56,019 nucleotides of DNA. It comes from a virus. The notes beneath the pieces were generated by a model. The model was not told where the DNA came from, ran no database searches, and saw only the letters and a list, made by a program, of their open reading frames with translations. The position numbers and the translations under genes are program-made. Positions 41,223 to 48,829 of the stretch are shown here, piece after piece (position 1 is the stretch's first letter; every line of letters begins with the position of its first letter). The stretch covers positions 1 to 56,019 of IMG/VR virus record IMGVR_UViG_3300036402_000107; one strand, 5' to 3'.

Positions 41223-41275
41223 GCATGCAAAAGCGGAGGGCGAACCTCGTGCAGGTAGACAGCGTATAACCGGGT

Positions 41276-41752
41276 ATGGCAGCAGCGACCATGGAAGCGA
41301 AGAAGCCCAACCCCTACGAAGCCCCGAAGATCGACTGGCACGCGGCCGAGCGGTTCTTCCTCTTCGACCCGTCCCTCCCGTCGATCAAGGACGTCGCCGT
41401 CAAGTACGGCGTCAGCTACCTGACGGCCCACAAGCACGCGACCCGTGGCCGGTGGGTGAAGCGGCGGAGCACGGAGCACAAGAGGCTGCACGAGAGGGCG
41501 TTGGAGGAGTGCCGCAAGCTGTACGTCGAGGATCGCGTCCTCCGTCTGCGTAGGCTGACGAGGCTGATCGACGCGGCACTCGACGACGCGGTGACCGAAC
41601 CGGGCGAGGCGGTGCCCCACATCCTCAAGCTCATACGGGTCGAGCAGGAGATCATCGAGGGGCTGCCGTCCGATCGGGCACGCGACCGAGTACTACGTGA
41701 ACACGTCGATCGAGCACTGACGCTCGGCGGCTTACACAGGAGAGAAGAATGA
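41276..41752 (+). CDS. HTH DNA-binding protein
   Basis: 158 residues. IKDVAVKYGVSYLTAHKHATRGRW near 35-60 is a helix-turn-helix; the rest is helical and Arg-rich. It starts 54 bases from the leftward promoter PL and is divergent to it, the place of a regulator. It also resembles small terminase-type HTH proteins, but a better terminase small subunit exists at 53716. Confidence 0.6.
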   Translation: MAAATMEAKKPNPYEAPKIDWHAAERFFLFDPSLPSIKDVAVKYGVSYLTAHKHATRGRWVKRRSTEHKRLHERALEECRKLYVEDRVLRLRRLTRLIDAALDDAVTEPGEAVPHILKLIRVEQEIIEGLPSDRARDRVLREHVDRALTLGGLHRREE

Positions 41753-42489
41753 GCGACGAGACAGGGAACGCGGGGAAGCAGAACCCCAAGCACCGGGCCA
41801 AGTACCGCGTCTTCGTGAGCGGACGGTACGCGAGCAGGAAGCGGGCGTCGGACTTCACGCAGGCCATGTGCCAGCAGAACGACCAGACCGTCTGCCCGCT
41901 GTACTGGTTCCTGCACGACCGGGACGACGACCAGCTCACACCGGCCGAGAAGCTGGGGCTGTCCACGACGATCCTCCGGGCGATCCGGGAGTGCGACTAC
42001 TTCGTGCACCTCCACGAGAACGTGCCGCAGCGGGGCGGGAACCTCGTGGAGCTGGGGATGGCCCTCGCACTCGGCAAGACCGTAATCGCCGTCCTCCCGC
42101 ACGTCGACGCCCTCGTCGCCCCGCCGACCCCGACAAAGGACGTCCCGAACCAGAAGATCCCGCCCGTCACCCGTCAGATGGTCCCCATGGGCGGCGTCTT
42201 CCACGAGCTTCCCCAGTGCTACGTGGTGAGGACGGACGACGAAGCCCTCGCCACGCTCCACCGCTGGATCGTCCGGAAGGCCAACCCCTCCCCCGAGTCC
42301 CGTGGGGTGCAGCTCGTGCCCTCCCATGTGGCCGACGTCGGGGAGGAAGGTCAGGTGGTCTACGGCGGCCTAGGGCTCGTCCCCAAGCCCGCGTCGATGA
42401 ACACGCCCGTTCTCGGCCCGGTCGCCGTGGAGTACCGGGCGGACGCGGCGGAGCAGAAGTCGCCCAAGAGTCGTAAACGCAACACGTAG
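41749..42489 (+). CDS. Nucleoside 2-deoxyribosyltransferase-like protein
   Basis: The ATG overlaps the previous stop; 246 residues. The core YRVFVSGRYASRK, ECDYFVHLHENV and GGNLVELGMALALGKTVIAV matches the deoxyribosyltransferase fold (flavodoxin-like, with Glu in the NLVELG motif). These enzymes swap or remove nucleobases of deoxynucleosides. In this phage it could adjust nucleotide pools, possibly linked to the modified-base pathway (inference). Confidence 0.68.
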   Translation: MSDETGNAGKQNPKHRAKYRVFVSGRYASRKRASDFTQAMCQQNDQTVCPLYWFLHDRDDDQLTPAEKLGLSTTILRAIRECDYFVHLHENVPQRGGNLVELGMALALGKTVIAVLPHVDALVAPPTPTKDVPNQKIPPVTRQMVPMGGVFHELPQCYVVRTDDEALATLHRWIVRKANPSPESRGVQLVPSHVADVGEEGQVVYGGLGLVPKPASMNTPVLGPVAVEYRADAAEQKSPKSRKRNT

Positions 42490-42515
42490 ACTTCTCACTC
42501 AAAGGATAAACACGC

Positions 42516-42752
42516 ATGGCTAAGCAGCGACCGATCAGGATAGAGCGTGGGGGGCAGATCGTGCGTCTCAACCCCGAGTGCTCGCTCTGCCACCAGCCCA
42601 CACCTTTGCACATGCTCTCAAGTGGAGTGTGCTACGACTGCCAGACCCCGGTCACGGCGTCCACCCCCATCGTGCTCTCCCGTTCCCTCGTGAACGTCGC
42701 CGCCATGAAGTCCGCCATCAAGCGGGGCGAGCATTCTGCGGGAGGTCTGTGA
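42516..42752 (+). CDS. Small cysteine-containing protein
   Basis: 78 residues. CSLCHQP and CYDCQTP form two CxxC knuckles near residues 22-45, likely a zinc ribbon. It overlaps the next gene start by one base. Confidence 0.6.
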   Translation: MAKQRPIRIERGGQIVRLNPECSLCHQPTPLHMLSSGVCYDCQTPVTASTPIVLSRSLVNVAAMKSAIKRGEHSAGGL

Positions 42753-42985
42753 TGAAGAAGCTGTACGGCAACTGTGTCGGTTGCCAGCACGACCTGACCA
42801 CCGGCCCGTGCGGTGGCTGCGGAGCAGAACAAGAGGTCAAGGATGAGCCTAGTACCCGTACTGCCAATCCGCTCGACGTCCCGCACCCTGCTGAACCTGA
42901 GACCCCGCACCCGAGTGCGGATCAAGACGGGCTGGATGACGGCGGGGAGCGTGGGCGTCGTGATCGGGGCGTCGATCCTCGTTGA
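42752..42985 (+). CDS. Small zinc-ribbon protein
   Basis: 77 residues; CVGCQHDL and CGGCGAEQE form a CxxC pair near residues 8-24. Beyond 42843 the frame overlaps the next gene and may be a shadow extension without a stop. Unknown function. Confidence 0.5.
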   Translation: MKKLYGNCVGCQHDLTTGPCGGCGAEQEVKDEPSTRTANPLDVPHPAEPETPHPSADQDGLDDGGERGRRDRGVDPR

Positions 42986-43070
42986 CACGGTCTGGTGGAC
43001 GCCCGTAGTGTGGGAAGATCAGGACGAGCCGGACTGGTTCCGGTCTCATGGGCTGGAGATCATCAAGTGA
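42843..43070 (+). CDS. Small membrane-associated protein
   Basis: ATG at 42843 with AGAGG upstream; 75 residues. A hydrophobic segment GWMTAGSVGVVIGASILVD lies near residues 31-50. It overlaps both neighbours, as expected of compressed small genes. Confidence 0.5.
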   Translation: MSLVPVLPIRSTSRTLLNLRPRTRVRIKTGWMTAGSVGVVIGASILVDTVWWTPVVWEDQDEPDWFRSHGLEIIK

Positions 43071-43144
43071 CGCACACTGACTGGCTCATGACGGCCCTCT
43101 GTGTGGCCTTGACGATCCTTGCCCTGAGGAGACCGAGACGATGA
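43067..43144 (+). CDS. Possible tiny membrane peptide
   Basis: GTG at 43067 overlaps the previous stop; 25 residues with a hydrophobic core TALCVALTILAL and a basic C-terminus (RRPRR). The stop overlaps the next ATG. Short, hence uncertain. Confidence 0.35.
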   Translation: MTHTDWLMTALCVALTILALRRPRR

Positions 43145-43584
43145 GCGACGTATGGTACGACCACCTGCACTGCAGCACCGTGGTGAAGGAAGGCGAGCAG
43201 TACATCGGGACGCTCTTCCCCGACACCGGCAAGCTGGCCCACGCTCGGCCGACCTACACCGAGGAGGACAGGGCACGGGCCGTCGCTCTCGGCTACGGGG
43301 AGGAGGGCGTCTGGCTCATGCACGTCGAACACGAGCTGCTGCACACCATCGTCTCGGAGGGCTTCGTCTACCTGTGGTCTCCCGTCCTGTACGCCGCCGC
43401 CCACGACCAGCTGGGGCAGCTCGACCGGGTCACCGGGATCGAGGACTACGGGCGACTGGAGGAGTGCAGGGTGTTCGCAGCACAGCGGCTCGTCCGGACG
43501 GGCGAACCCCAACCCCTCTGGCTCCCGGCGTGGATGACGAGAGAGTCCCTGCAGTACAAGATCGAGGGGAGGAGACGGCGGTGA
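43141..43584 (+). CDS. Putative zinc metallopeptidase-like protein (HELLH)
   Basis: 147 residues. HVEHELLHTIVSEGF near 61-75 contains HELLH, the HExxH zinc-protease motif, and the later sequence may supply a third ligand. The rest does not reveal a family. It could be a small protease or just a metal-binding fold. Confidence 0.55.
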   Translation: MSDVWYDHLHCSTVVKEGEQYIGTLFPDTGKLAHARPTYTEEDRARAVALGYGEEGVWLMHVEHELLHTIVSEGFVYLWSPVLYAAAHDQLGQLDRVTGIEDYGRLEECRVFAAQRLVRTGEPQPLWLPAWMTRESLQYKIEGRRRR

Positions 43585-43619
43585 GAAGGTGGCCCAAACC
43601 GACAGGACACGGAGGCAGC

Positions 43620-44021
43620 ATGGCACTCTGGAGCGAGACACGACGTGAGTGGTACGAAGAGGATCGCAGGCTCTTTGTCCCGGTGCACCACGGGTCGGAC
43701 GGTCTCAGCTCGTCGATTGTCGACCCCTGCAAGCCCTGCAGCCCCATCGAGCGAGGGGAGGCGAGAGGGATCGAGATCCACCCCGCTCTCGTCGAGGATC
43801 TCCTGCGGCGGGCTTGTCCCCACGCGGGCAACCCTGAACACGCATTCTACTGCCGCTTCTGCGGCGAAAGGCTCTACCGTGGTGCTCTCCCCCCGAACCG
43901 TCAACCACCAGAACGTACCCACCCGCCGACTCCCCGTCCCGCACCTCACCGAGGATCTGCAGGTCTCCTTGCCCGGCTACGTCTGGCCGCAAGTACGCTT
44001 CTCGGCCGACCCGGGCGGTAA
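43620..44021 (+). CDS. Hypothetical protein with zinc-binding segment
   Basis: ATG at 43620 with CGGAGG upstream. CKPCSP and FYCRFCGERLY suggest metal binding. The last 45 residues overlap the nuclease gene and are Pro/Arg-rich, probably a shadow. An alternative GTG at 43581 overlaps the previous stop. Confidence 0.5.
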   Translation: MALWSETRREWYEEDRRLFVPVHHGSDGLSSSIVDPCKPCSPIERGEARGIEIHPALVEDLLRRACPHAGNPEHAFYCRFCGERLYRGALPPNRQPPERTHPPTPRPAPHRGSAGLLARLRLAASTLLGRPGR

Positions 44022-44388
44022 GGTCTTCGAGTACGAGGCCAAGGTCGAGCGGGTCGTCGACGGCGACACCCTGTGGGCTCTCCTCAAAGAGTCCCGCGAC
44101 TTCGGCTTCGATCAGGTCGTCACCGTCGAGAAGCGTATCGACCTCCGCCTGTTCGGGCTGGACGCCAAGCACAAAGACACGCTGGAAGGGAAGGACGCCA
44201 TGCAGATGCTCATCGACGAGACGCTCCGCCCGGGTCTCCGAGTCCAGACCATCAAGGACAAGAGGGAGAAGTTCGGCCGGTTCCTCGCCGTGCTCTGGGT
44301 GGGGGACGAGGTGAAGAGCGTAAACCAGCGGATGATCGAGGCGGGCTTGGCTCTGCCGTGGAATGGTAAAGGACCGCACCCGGTATGA
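43879..44388 (+). CDS. Staphylococcal nuclease-like (SNase) protein
   Basis: GTG start; 169 residues. RVVDGDTLWALL near 58 (DGDT motif), RIDLRLFGLDAKH near 88, and KREKFGRFLAVLW near 128 match the thermonuclease fold, with the Asp and Arg residues that bind calcium and phosphate. It would degrade nucleic acid; host DNA degradation is a typical role. The gene ends in an ATGA overlap with the next. Confidence 0.78.
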   Translation: MVLSPRTVNHQNVPTRRLPVPHLTEDLQVSLPGYVWPQVRFSADPGGKVFEYEAKVERVVDGDTLWALLKESRDFGFDQVVTVEKRIDLRLFGLDAKHKDTLEGKDAMQMLIDETLRPGLRVQTIKDKREKFGRFLAVLWVGDEVKSVNQRMIEAGLALPWNGKGPHPV

Positions 44389-44570
44389 GCGACGTGGATC
44401 TATCGATCGTCGGTGAAGACCTCTGCGTGCTGCCGCTGAAGAACGGGCTGTGGAAGTGCAGGCGGATGACGCCGTCCCGGGTCGAGCGGTGGCGTAGGGC
44501 GTGGAAAGGATGGTGGGACAGGAAGGGCGTAAGACTCGCGATCAGCCCCGAGATGTGGAGAAGAGGATGA
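44385..44570 (+). CDS. Small Trp/Arg-rich protein
   Basis: 61 residues beginning in an ATGA overlap with the nuclease. Contains WRRAWKGWWDRKG. No family known. Ends in an overlap with the next start. Confidence 0.5.
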   Translation: MSDVDLSIVGEDLCVLPLKNGLWKCRRMTPSRVERWRRAWKGWWDRKGVRLAISPEMWRRG

Positions 44571-44731
44571 GCGACGTGATCCACCCGATGTACCCCGTTG
44601 ACTGCGACATGCTGGGCGATCCGTCCGAAGACCATCATAAAGGAGAGCACCGTGGCCGAAACCGTTACACTCATGCGACCGAACTACGGGCAGCACGCCC
44701 TGCGGCTCGTTCCCGATCAGGACAACTATAA
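44567..44731 (+). CDS. Possible small protein overlapping protease gene
   Basis: ATG overlaps the preceding stop (ATGA) with AGAGG upstream; 54 residues, His/Arg-rich in the second half, where it overlaps the protease gene. Real if coupled; uncertain otherwise. Confidence 0.35.
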   Translation: MSDVIHPMYPVDCDMLGDPSEDHHKGEHRGRNRYTHATELRAARPAARSRSGQL

Positions 44732-45479
44732 GGGCACCGGGCGTCTGCGGGCAATCGACCTGCGAGACGACCGCTTCCGTCTGGGCAAGGTAGACCGCCA
44801 GCTCAAGGCCGCTCGCGTCCTCAAGACCAGCAACGCGGGCAAGACCTTCCGGCATTGGTGGATCGACCGGGATCTCCCCATCGACCAGATGCAGACCTCC
44901 GCCTGCACCGGCTTCTCGACGGCTGGCGTGATCATGGTCGGCCCCGTTACGCACGAGGGCTACCGGACGTTCGAGGAGGGCAACAAGCTTGGGAGGAGGC
45001 TGTACGCCGGTGCCCTCGACAACGACGAGTGGCAGGGCAACGACCCGTGCTGTGGCTCCTCCGTCCGTGCCGCCGTGAAGACCGCCGTGGACGCCGGGTT
45101 CTTCAAGAGCTTCGCGTGGGCGTACACCGTGGACGAGATCGTCGAGTGGCTGCTCCGCTTCGGCCCGGGGATCTTCGGCATCGTCTGGCCCGACTCCTTC
45201 ATGCGTACCGACAAGCACGGCTACCTGCAGATCGGCGACACCGCAACGCTGAGCAACCCGCACGCGGCGGGCCACGCGATCGCAGCGGTCGGCGTGAACA
45301 CGAGCTACCGCAACCCGGACGGCACCAAGGGCTTCGTCGAGCTGCTCAACTCGTGGGGCAAGCCGTGGGGCAGGGAGGGCAACGGCACCGCCCGTCTCAC
45401 CTTGGCCACCGTGCCCGCCCTCCTCGCCGCCGATGGGGAGTTCTGCTGCCCGGTCGATCAGAAGATCAAGGCGGCGTAA
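44652..45479 (+). CDS. Papain-like cysteine protease (C1 type)
   Basis: GTG at 44652 with AAGGAG upstream; 275 residues. MQTSACTGFST near 80 holds the catalytic Cys after Gln, GHAIAAVGVN near 206 the His, and LLNSWGKPWGREGNG near 231 the Asn of papain-like peptidases. No signal peptide is seen, so it may act in the host cytoplasm. It is unusual for a phage genome. Confidence 0.8.
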   Translation: MAETVTLMRPNYGQHALRLVPDQDNYKGTGRLRAIDLRDDRFRLGKVDRQLKAARVLKTSNAGKTFRHWWIDRDLPIDQMQTSACTGFSTAGVIMVGPVTHEGYRTFEEGNKLGRRLYAGALDNDEWQGNDPCCGSSVRAAVKTAVDAGFFKSFAWAYTVDEIVEWLLRFGPGIFGIVWPDSFMRTDKHGYLQIGDTATLSNPHAAGHAIAAVGVNTSYRNPDGTKGFVELLNSWGKPWGREGNGTARLTLATVPALLAADGEFCCPVDQKIKAA

Positions 45480-45569
45480 CGATCTCTGGAAGTGCCAGCA
45501 GGACTGATCTGATCCCTGCGTTTGGCGTCCAAACCTCCGCGTCCGGCTTCACCGCTGGGCGTGGATTTA

Positions 45570-45608
45570 GGGCCGAGAGCTTTGACGGGCTCTCGGCCCT
45601 TCTCTTGT
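45570..45608 (+). terminator. Terminator before tail spike gene
   Basis: 11-bp stem GGGCCGAGAGC/GCTCTCGGCCC with loop TTTGACGG, then TTCTCTTGT. Confidence 0.85.
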
Positions 45609-45620
45609 CCGGCTACGGGT

Positions 45621-47336
45621 ATGACGAGACAAGAAATCATTGACCGCATCAACCTAGGTGAAACCGTCAGCATCTTCACCGGGGACACAACGATGCTCCT
45701 GCATAGCGTGGCGGAGGTGCCGACGCAGGCGGTGCTTGACTCCTACTCTTACCTGAAGGCGGGGGGACGCGTGGAGTTGCTGCCCGGGGTCACGGGCAGG
45801 GGGACTCGCAGCAACCCCTACAAGGGCTGGCACACCTATCTTGCTGCGTCGACGGGGGGAGAAGTCTGGTCGTTCAGTGCCGCTTGGTACTACACCCCCG
45901 TAGAAATCCGCATCAGCAGCAGCCAAGTCAAGCTTATCGGGGTGGCCGTGGGTGCAACCTTCTTGGTGGGCGGGGATGCTAGGCCGTTCAAAGCCATCAT
46001 CCGCGTCGCCCGGCAAGACGCAGGCGAGATGACCCACGTCGAGGTCAAGGGCATCACATTCGACGGTGACGGCGTGACCGACTACGGCCTGATCCTGAGG
46101 AACGTGAACTACTCCACGTTCGACGTGGACTTCCGCAACGCGAAGTCTTGGTGCATGCGGACGAGCCGGGGGATCTGCAACGGTGGCCGCATAAGGGCGA
46201 TTGCCAGCTTGATGGACAAGCTCGTGACGCCGAACGGGCTGTACTTGGGCGAAGCACCGTTCACGATCCCCTACATCGACACCCCGGGCAGGGCGGTCGG
46301 GACTTATCCCGGAGAGGACAATTCGCCCGCTTCGTCCGACTACTACACGACCTGCAGCACGTGGGACACCATCGAGATCCAGTCGCTGCCGGGGACGGGT
46401 CTGGAGATCAACCAATCGTTCTCCGTTCTGTTCGACGCGGGGGCGGTCGAGGGGTGCAGCATCAACCTCAAGCTGCACGACAACACCTACTTCTGCATCT
46501 TCAACGGCATTAACTTCGAGCAGGCGACGTCGTCGCCCGGGATGATCGTCAGCGGCAACTCACACCACTTCAACCGGTGCGAGTGCGTCAACACGGACGT
46601 CCTGTTCGACGCGGGGAGCATGGGCGGGCACCAGTTCGACTTCTGTCGGGTGCGGGACGTCGTCGACAACGGCTCGCTGACCGCCGCGAATTATTGGCGG
46701 TGGGCGAACCCGTCGGCGATGCTCCCCGTGACGGGCACAAACCGCGACAACAACGTCCTAATCGACGGAGCGGGGCATCGGCGAAGGTACGGGACGAACG
46801 TCTACGTGGCCGAGAGCCAAGGAGGCGGGACGGTAGGTTTCACGATGCTGGTCGGCGGCGTCGCCGAAGGCGGCATGCATGCGACGACGTCCGGGTGGCT
46901 GTACCTGTCGAATCACGGGACGCTGTTCAACTATGACGACGCCTCGCTCAAAGCCAAGGCTGCGATCGCCGTCAAGGGCACGGACGTCAAGATCAACAAG
47001 AAGCTGATCGGGCACACGGGAGAACTTTCGTTCGTCGGCCTGCTGGGCGACGGCGTCACGGAGATCGCCGGTCGTCTGAACGTGATCCCCGACAACAACG
47101 ACGTATACCTGCAGAACGCCGTGGCGGGCGGGCGGGTGTACATCACCGCACCCGGGATCACCGACCTTGGGGGCGTCATCATTAAGGCGACTTACTTTCG
47201 TACGACCGGGAAACTCGGCGTCGGCGGGATCACGGCGGCGACTGGCCCGGTAGGGGCGATCGTCGGCAAGATGGAAGTCACGGACGGAGAGGGCGTCGCC
47301 AAAGGCTTCATCCCGATCTACAACGCCATCACGTAA
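45621..47336 (+). CDS. Tail spike/fibre protein, pectate-lyase-like beta-helix
   Basis: ATG at 45621 lies after the terminator; the longer frame from a TTG at 45522 would run through it and is rejected. The 571-residue product has repeated short segments such as VEVKGITFDGDGVTDYGLILRN and beta-helix-like spacing (residues 120-380), then a C-terminal part LNVIPDNNDVYLQNAVAG. It is likely a receptor-binding or depolymerase spike. No strong ribosome site is visible. Confidence 0.72.
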   Translation: MTRQEIIDRINLGETVSIFTGDTTMLLHSVAEVPTQAVLDSYSYLKAGGRVELLPGVTGRGTRSNPYKGWHTYLAASTGGEVWSFSAAWYYTPVEIRISSSQVKLIGVAVGATFLVGGDARPFKAIIRVARQDAGEMTHVEVKGITFDGDGVTDYGLILRNVNYSTFDVDFRNAKSWCMRTSRGICNGGRIRAIASLMDKLVTPNGLYLGEAPFTIPYIDTPGRAVGTYPGEDNSPASSDYYTTCSTWDTIEIQSLPGTGLEINQSFSVLFDAGAVEGCSINLKLHDNTYFCIFNGINFEQATSSPGMIVSGNSHHFNRCECVNTDVLFDAGSMGGHQFDFCRVRDVVDNGSLTAANYWRWANPSAMLPVTGTNRDNNVLIDGAGHRRRYGTNVYVAESQGGGTVGFTMLVGGVAEGGMHATTSGWLYLSNHGTLFNYDDASLKAKAAIAVKGTDVKINKKLIGHTGELSFVGLLGDGVTEIAGRLNVIPDNNDVYLQNAVAGGRVYITAPGITDLGGVIIKATYFRTTGKLGVGGITAATGPVGAIVGKMEVTDGEGVAKGFIPIYNAIT

Positions 47337-47420
47337 AACCGGTCGCCGATGGAACTTCCAGCTGACCCACGGCGTAGAAACCGCATAAGTCGAACCTTTA
47401 CCCAACGAAAGGAGGTAGAG

Positions 47421-47606
47421 ATGGCAAACCAAACCCCGAGCAACCCGGTCGCCCGCGAGCTTGTGAAGTCGCAGCCGAGCGGGAACGCCCAAGCGGCAGC
47501 GGCACTGATCGCCGCCACGCGACGGAACGGCCCGTTCGTCAACGTGCCCGTCCGCCCCGAACCGCTGAGTGCGGCGGCAGCAGCCCGACGCAAGGCCGGT
47601 GCCTGA
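47421..47606 (+). CDS. Small Ala-rich protein
   Basis: AAAGGAGG precedes ATG at 47421; 61 residues, unstructured-looking (NAQAAAALIAATRRNGPF). Unknown. A terminator follows. Confidence 0.55.
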   Translation: MANQTPSNPVARELVKSQPSGNAQAAAALIAATRRNGPFVNVPVRPEPLSAAAAARRKAGA

Positions 47607-47633
47607 CCCGGCGACCCACTAAAGAGATCCACG

Positions 47634-47667
47634 GACGGGAGGGTCGAACCAGATCCTCCCGTCTTCG
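47634..47667 (+). terminator. Hairpin after Ala-rich gene
   Basis: GACGGGAGG pairs with CCTCCCGTC (47655-47663), followed by TTCGT. Confidence 0.65.
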
Positions 47668-47679
47668 TAGAGGTGAACG

Positions 47680-47916
47680 ATGAGCGACCCCACAGTCCCT
47701 CTCTTCGAACTGGACGTCAACCAACCGTGGAGCACCCCGGTCTTAGTGCGGGATCAGTACACGCATCCCGAGCGACTGGAGGAGCGGTTCGTCGCCGCCC
47801 GGGAAGCGTCGCTCAGCACACAGCAGAACCGGCGAGCGTACCTCGACGCAATCCGCCTGCACAGAGAGAGGAGTGAGCAATGGGCAAGGCACTACCGACG
47901 AATGCTCTCGCTCTAG
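47680..47916 (+). CDS. Hypothetical protein
   Basis: 78 residues with AGAGGTG upstream; helical, Arg-rich second half (RRAYLDAIRLHRERSEQW). It overlaps the next gene by 37 bases. Confidence 0.55.
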   Translation: MSDPTVPLFELDVNQPWSTPVLVRDQYTHPERLEERFVAAREASLSTQQNRRAYLDAIRLHRERSEQWARHYRRMLSL

Positions 47917-48410
47917 CCCGCGAGATCAAGGCCGTCATCGCCACCGAGAACCTGCACGTTCTCTGCCTCGAGAACAGCGGCGAGATCGTCCCGCTCGAAC
48001 GGCTGGTGGACGACCGGGACAAGCACCTGCAGCACCTCTCGTTCTGCTGGCACCCCGACGCCGAGATGGGCATCGCCAAGGTCGTCAAGTCGCACCTCGT
48101 CGAAGCGGAGTGCTCCAGCCTACAGGACGTCTCCTCCGACGCCCTCATGCTCGAACTCAAGCGGCGTTCCGACCTGTTCTTCTGCGTGATGACCCCGGCG
48201 ATCACCGACGACTGGGAGTGGCGACGTTCCTACAAGGGCGGTCACGCTTGGCCGCTGCTCGGCTTCGTGAAGCTGCACCTCGACGCCATGTCGCAGAAGT
48301 GGGCCAAGGAGGGGGAGATGACCCCCCGGGACGACGACGTCACCGACCACATGGACGACCAGAGCCCCGAGGAAGGTGCCGGAGAGGGGTCTCCGGGCGA
48401 CCGACCATAG
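47880..48410 (+). CDS. Hypothetical protein
   Basis: 176 residues, mixed alpha/beta with a Trp-rich stretch (WEWRRSYKGGHAWPLLGF) and an acidic C-terminus. No family is recognised. Confidence 0.6.
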   Translation: MGKALPTNALALAREIKAVIATENLHVLCLENSGEIVPLERLVDDRDKHLQHLSFCWHPDAEMGIAKVVKSHLVEAECSSLQDVSSDALMLELKRRSDLFFCVMTPAITDDWEWRRSYKGGHAWPLLGFVKLHLDAMSQKWAKEGEMTPRDDDVTDHMDDQSPEEGAGEGSPGDRP

Positions 48411-48416
48411 GGGGAT

Positions 48417-48434
48417 GGCTACCACGACCTTCCC
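48417..48434 (+). repeat. 18-bp direct repeat, copy 2
   Basis: Second copy of GGCTACCACGACCTTCCC (first at 18436). It lies between two genes, in a short frame starting ATG at 48415 (37 residues) that would end inside the sigma-like gene. Confidence 0.8.
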
Positions 48435-48475
48435 GGAACCCTTCCCGCGTCTCGGAGACCCCAGAGCTTATAAAC

Positions 48476-48820
48476 GTGACCAACCCCACCCCAGAGAAGA
48501 AGCGAGGAGGACGACGCGTCGCCCGTAGCAAGCGGACGAAGCGGAAGGGCTTCACTCGCACGGCGAGTTTTGACGCAGCAAAGAGTCTGGCCAAGGTGCA
48601 ACGCGTGTTGAACCCGGCACAGATCGAGGTCTTGGTTTGGTACTACGTCGACGGCATGGACATGTCCGACATAGGGATGCTCCTAGGATGCGGCAAGAAG
48701 GCGGTCAACCACAGGCTCAACGTGATCGACCGCAAGCTGAGAAAGGCAAGGATTCGGCTCCCTAGGAGAGTTGAGCACCCGTACGCCACCGACAGCGTAT
48801 CGAACTACAACGTGATGTGA
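48476..48820 (+). CDS. Sigma region 4-like transcription factor
   Basis: GTG at 48476 gives 114 residues; the upstream part of the longer open frame overlaps another gene. LNPAQIEVLVWYYVDGMDMSD and GCGKKAVNHRLNVIDRKLRK (residues 45-95) look like sigma-70 region 4 with the HTH. The N-terminus is Lys/Arg-rich. It is the third sigma-like protein in the genome, in the late region near lysis candidates. Confidence 0.65.
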   Translation: MTNPTPEKKRGGRRVARSKRTKRKGFTRTASFDAAKSLAKVQRVLNPAQIEVLVWYYVDGMDMSDIGMLLGCGKKAVNHRLNVIDRKLRKARIRLPRRVEHPYATDSVSNYNVM

Positions 48821-48829
48821 GGTCGCACC

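Noticed and set aside
45522-45620. TTG-initiated extension of the tail spike frame
   Set aside because: It would read through the terminator hairpin at 45570-45608 and has no conserved look.
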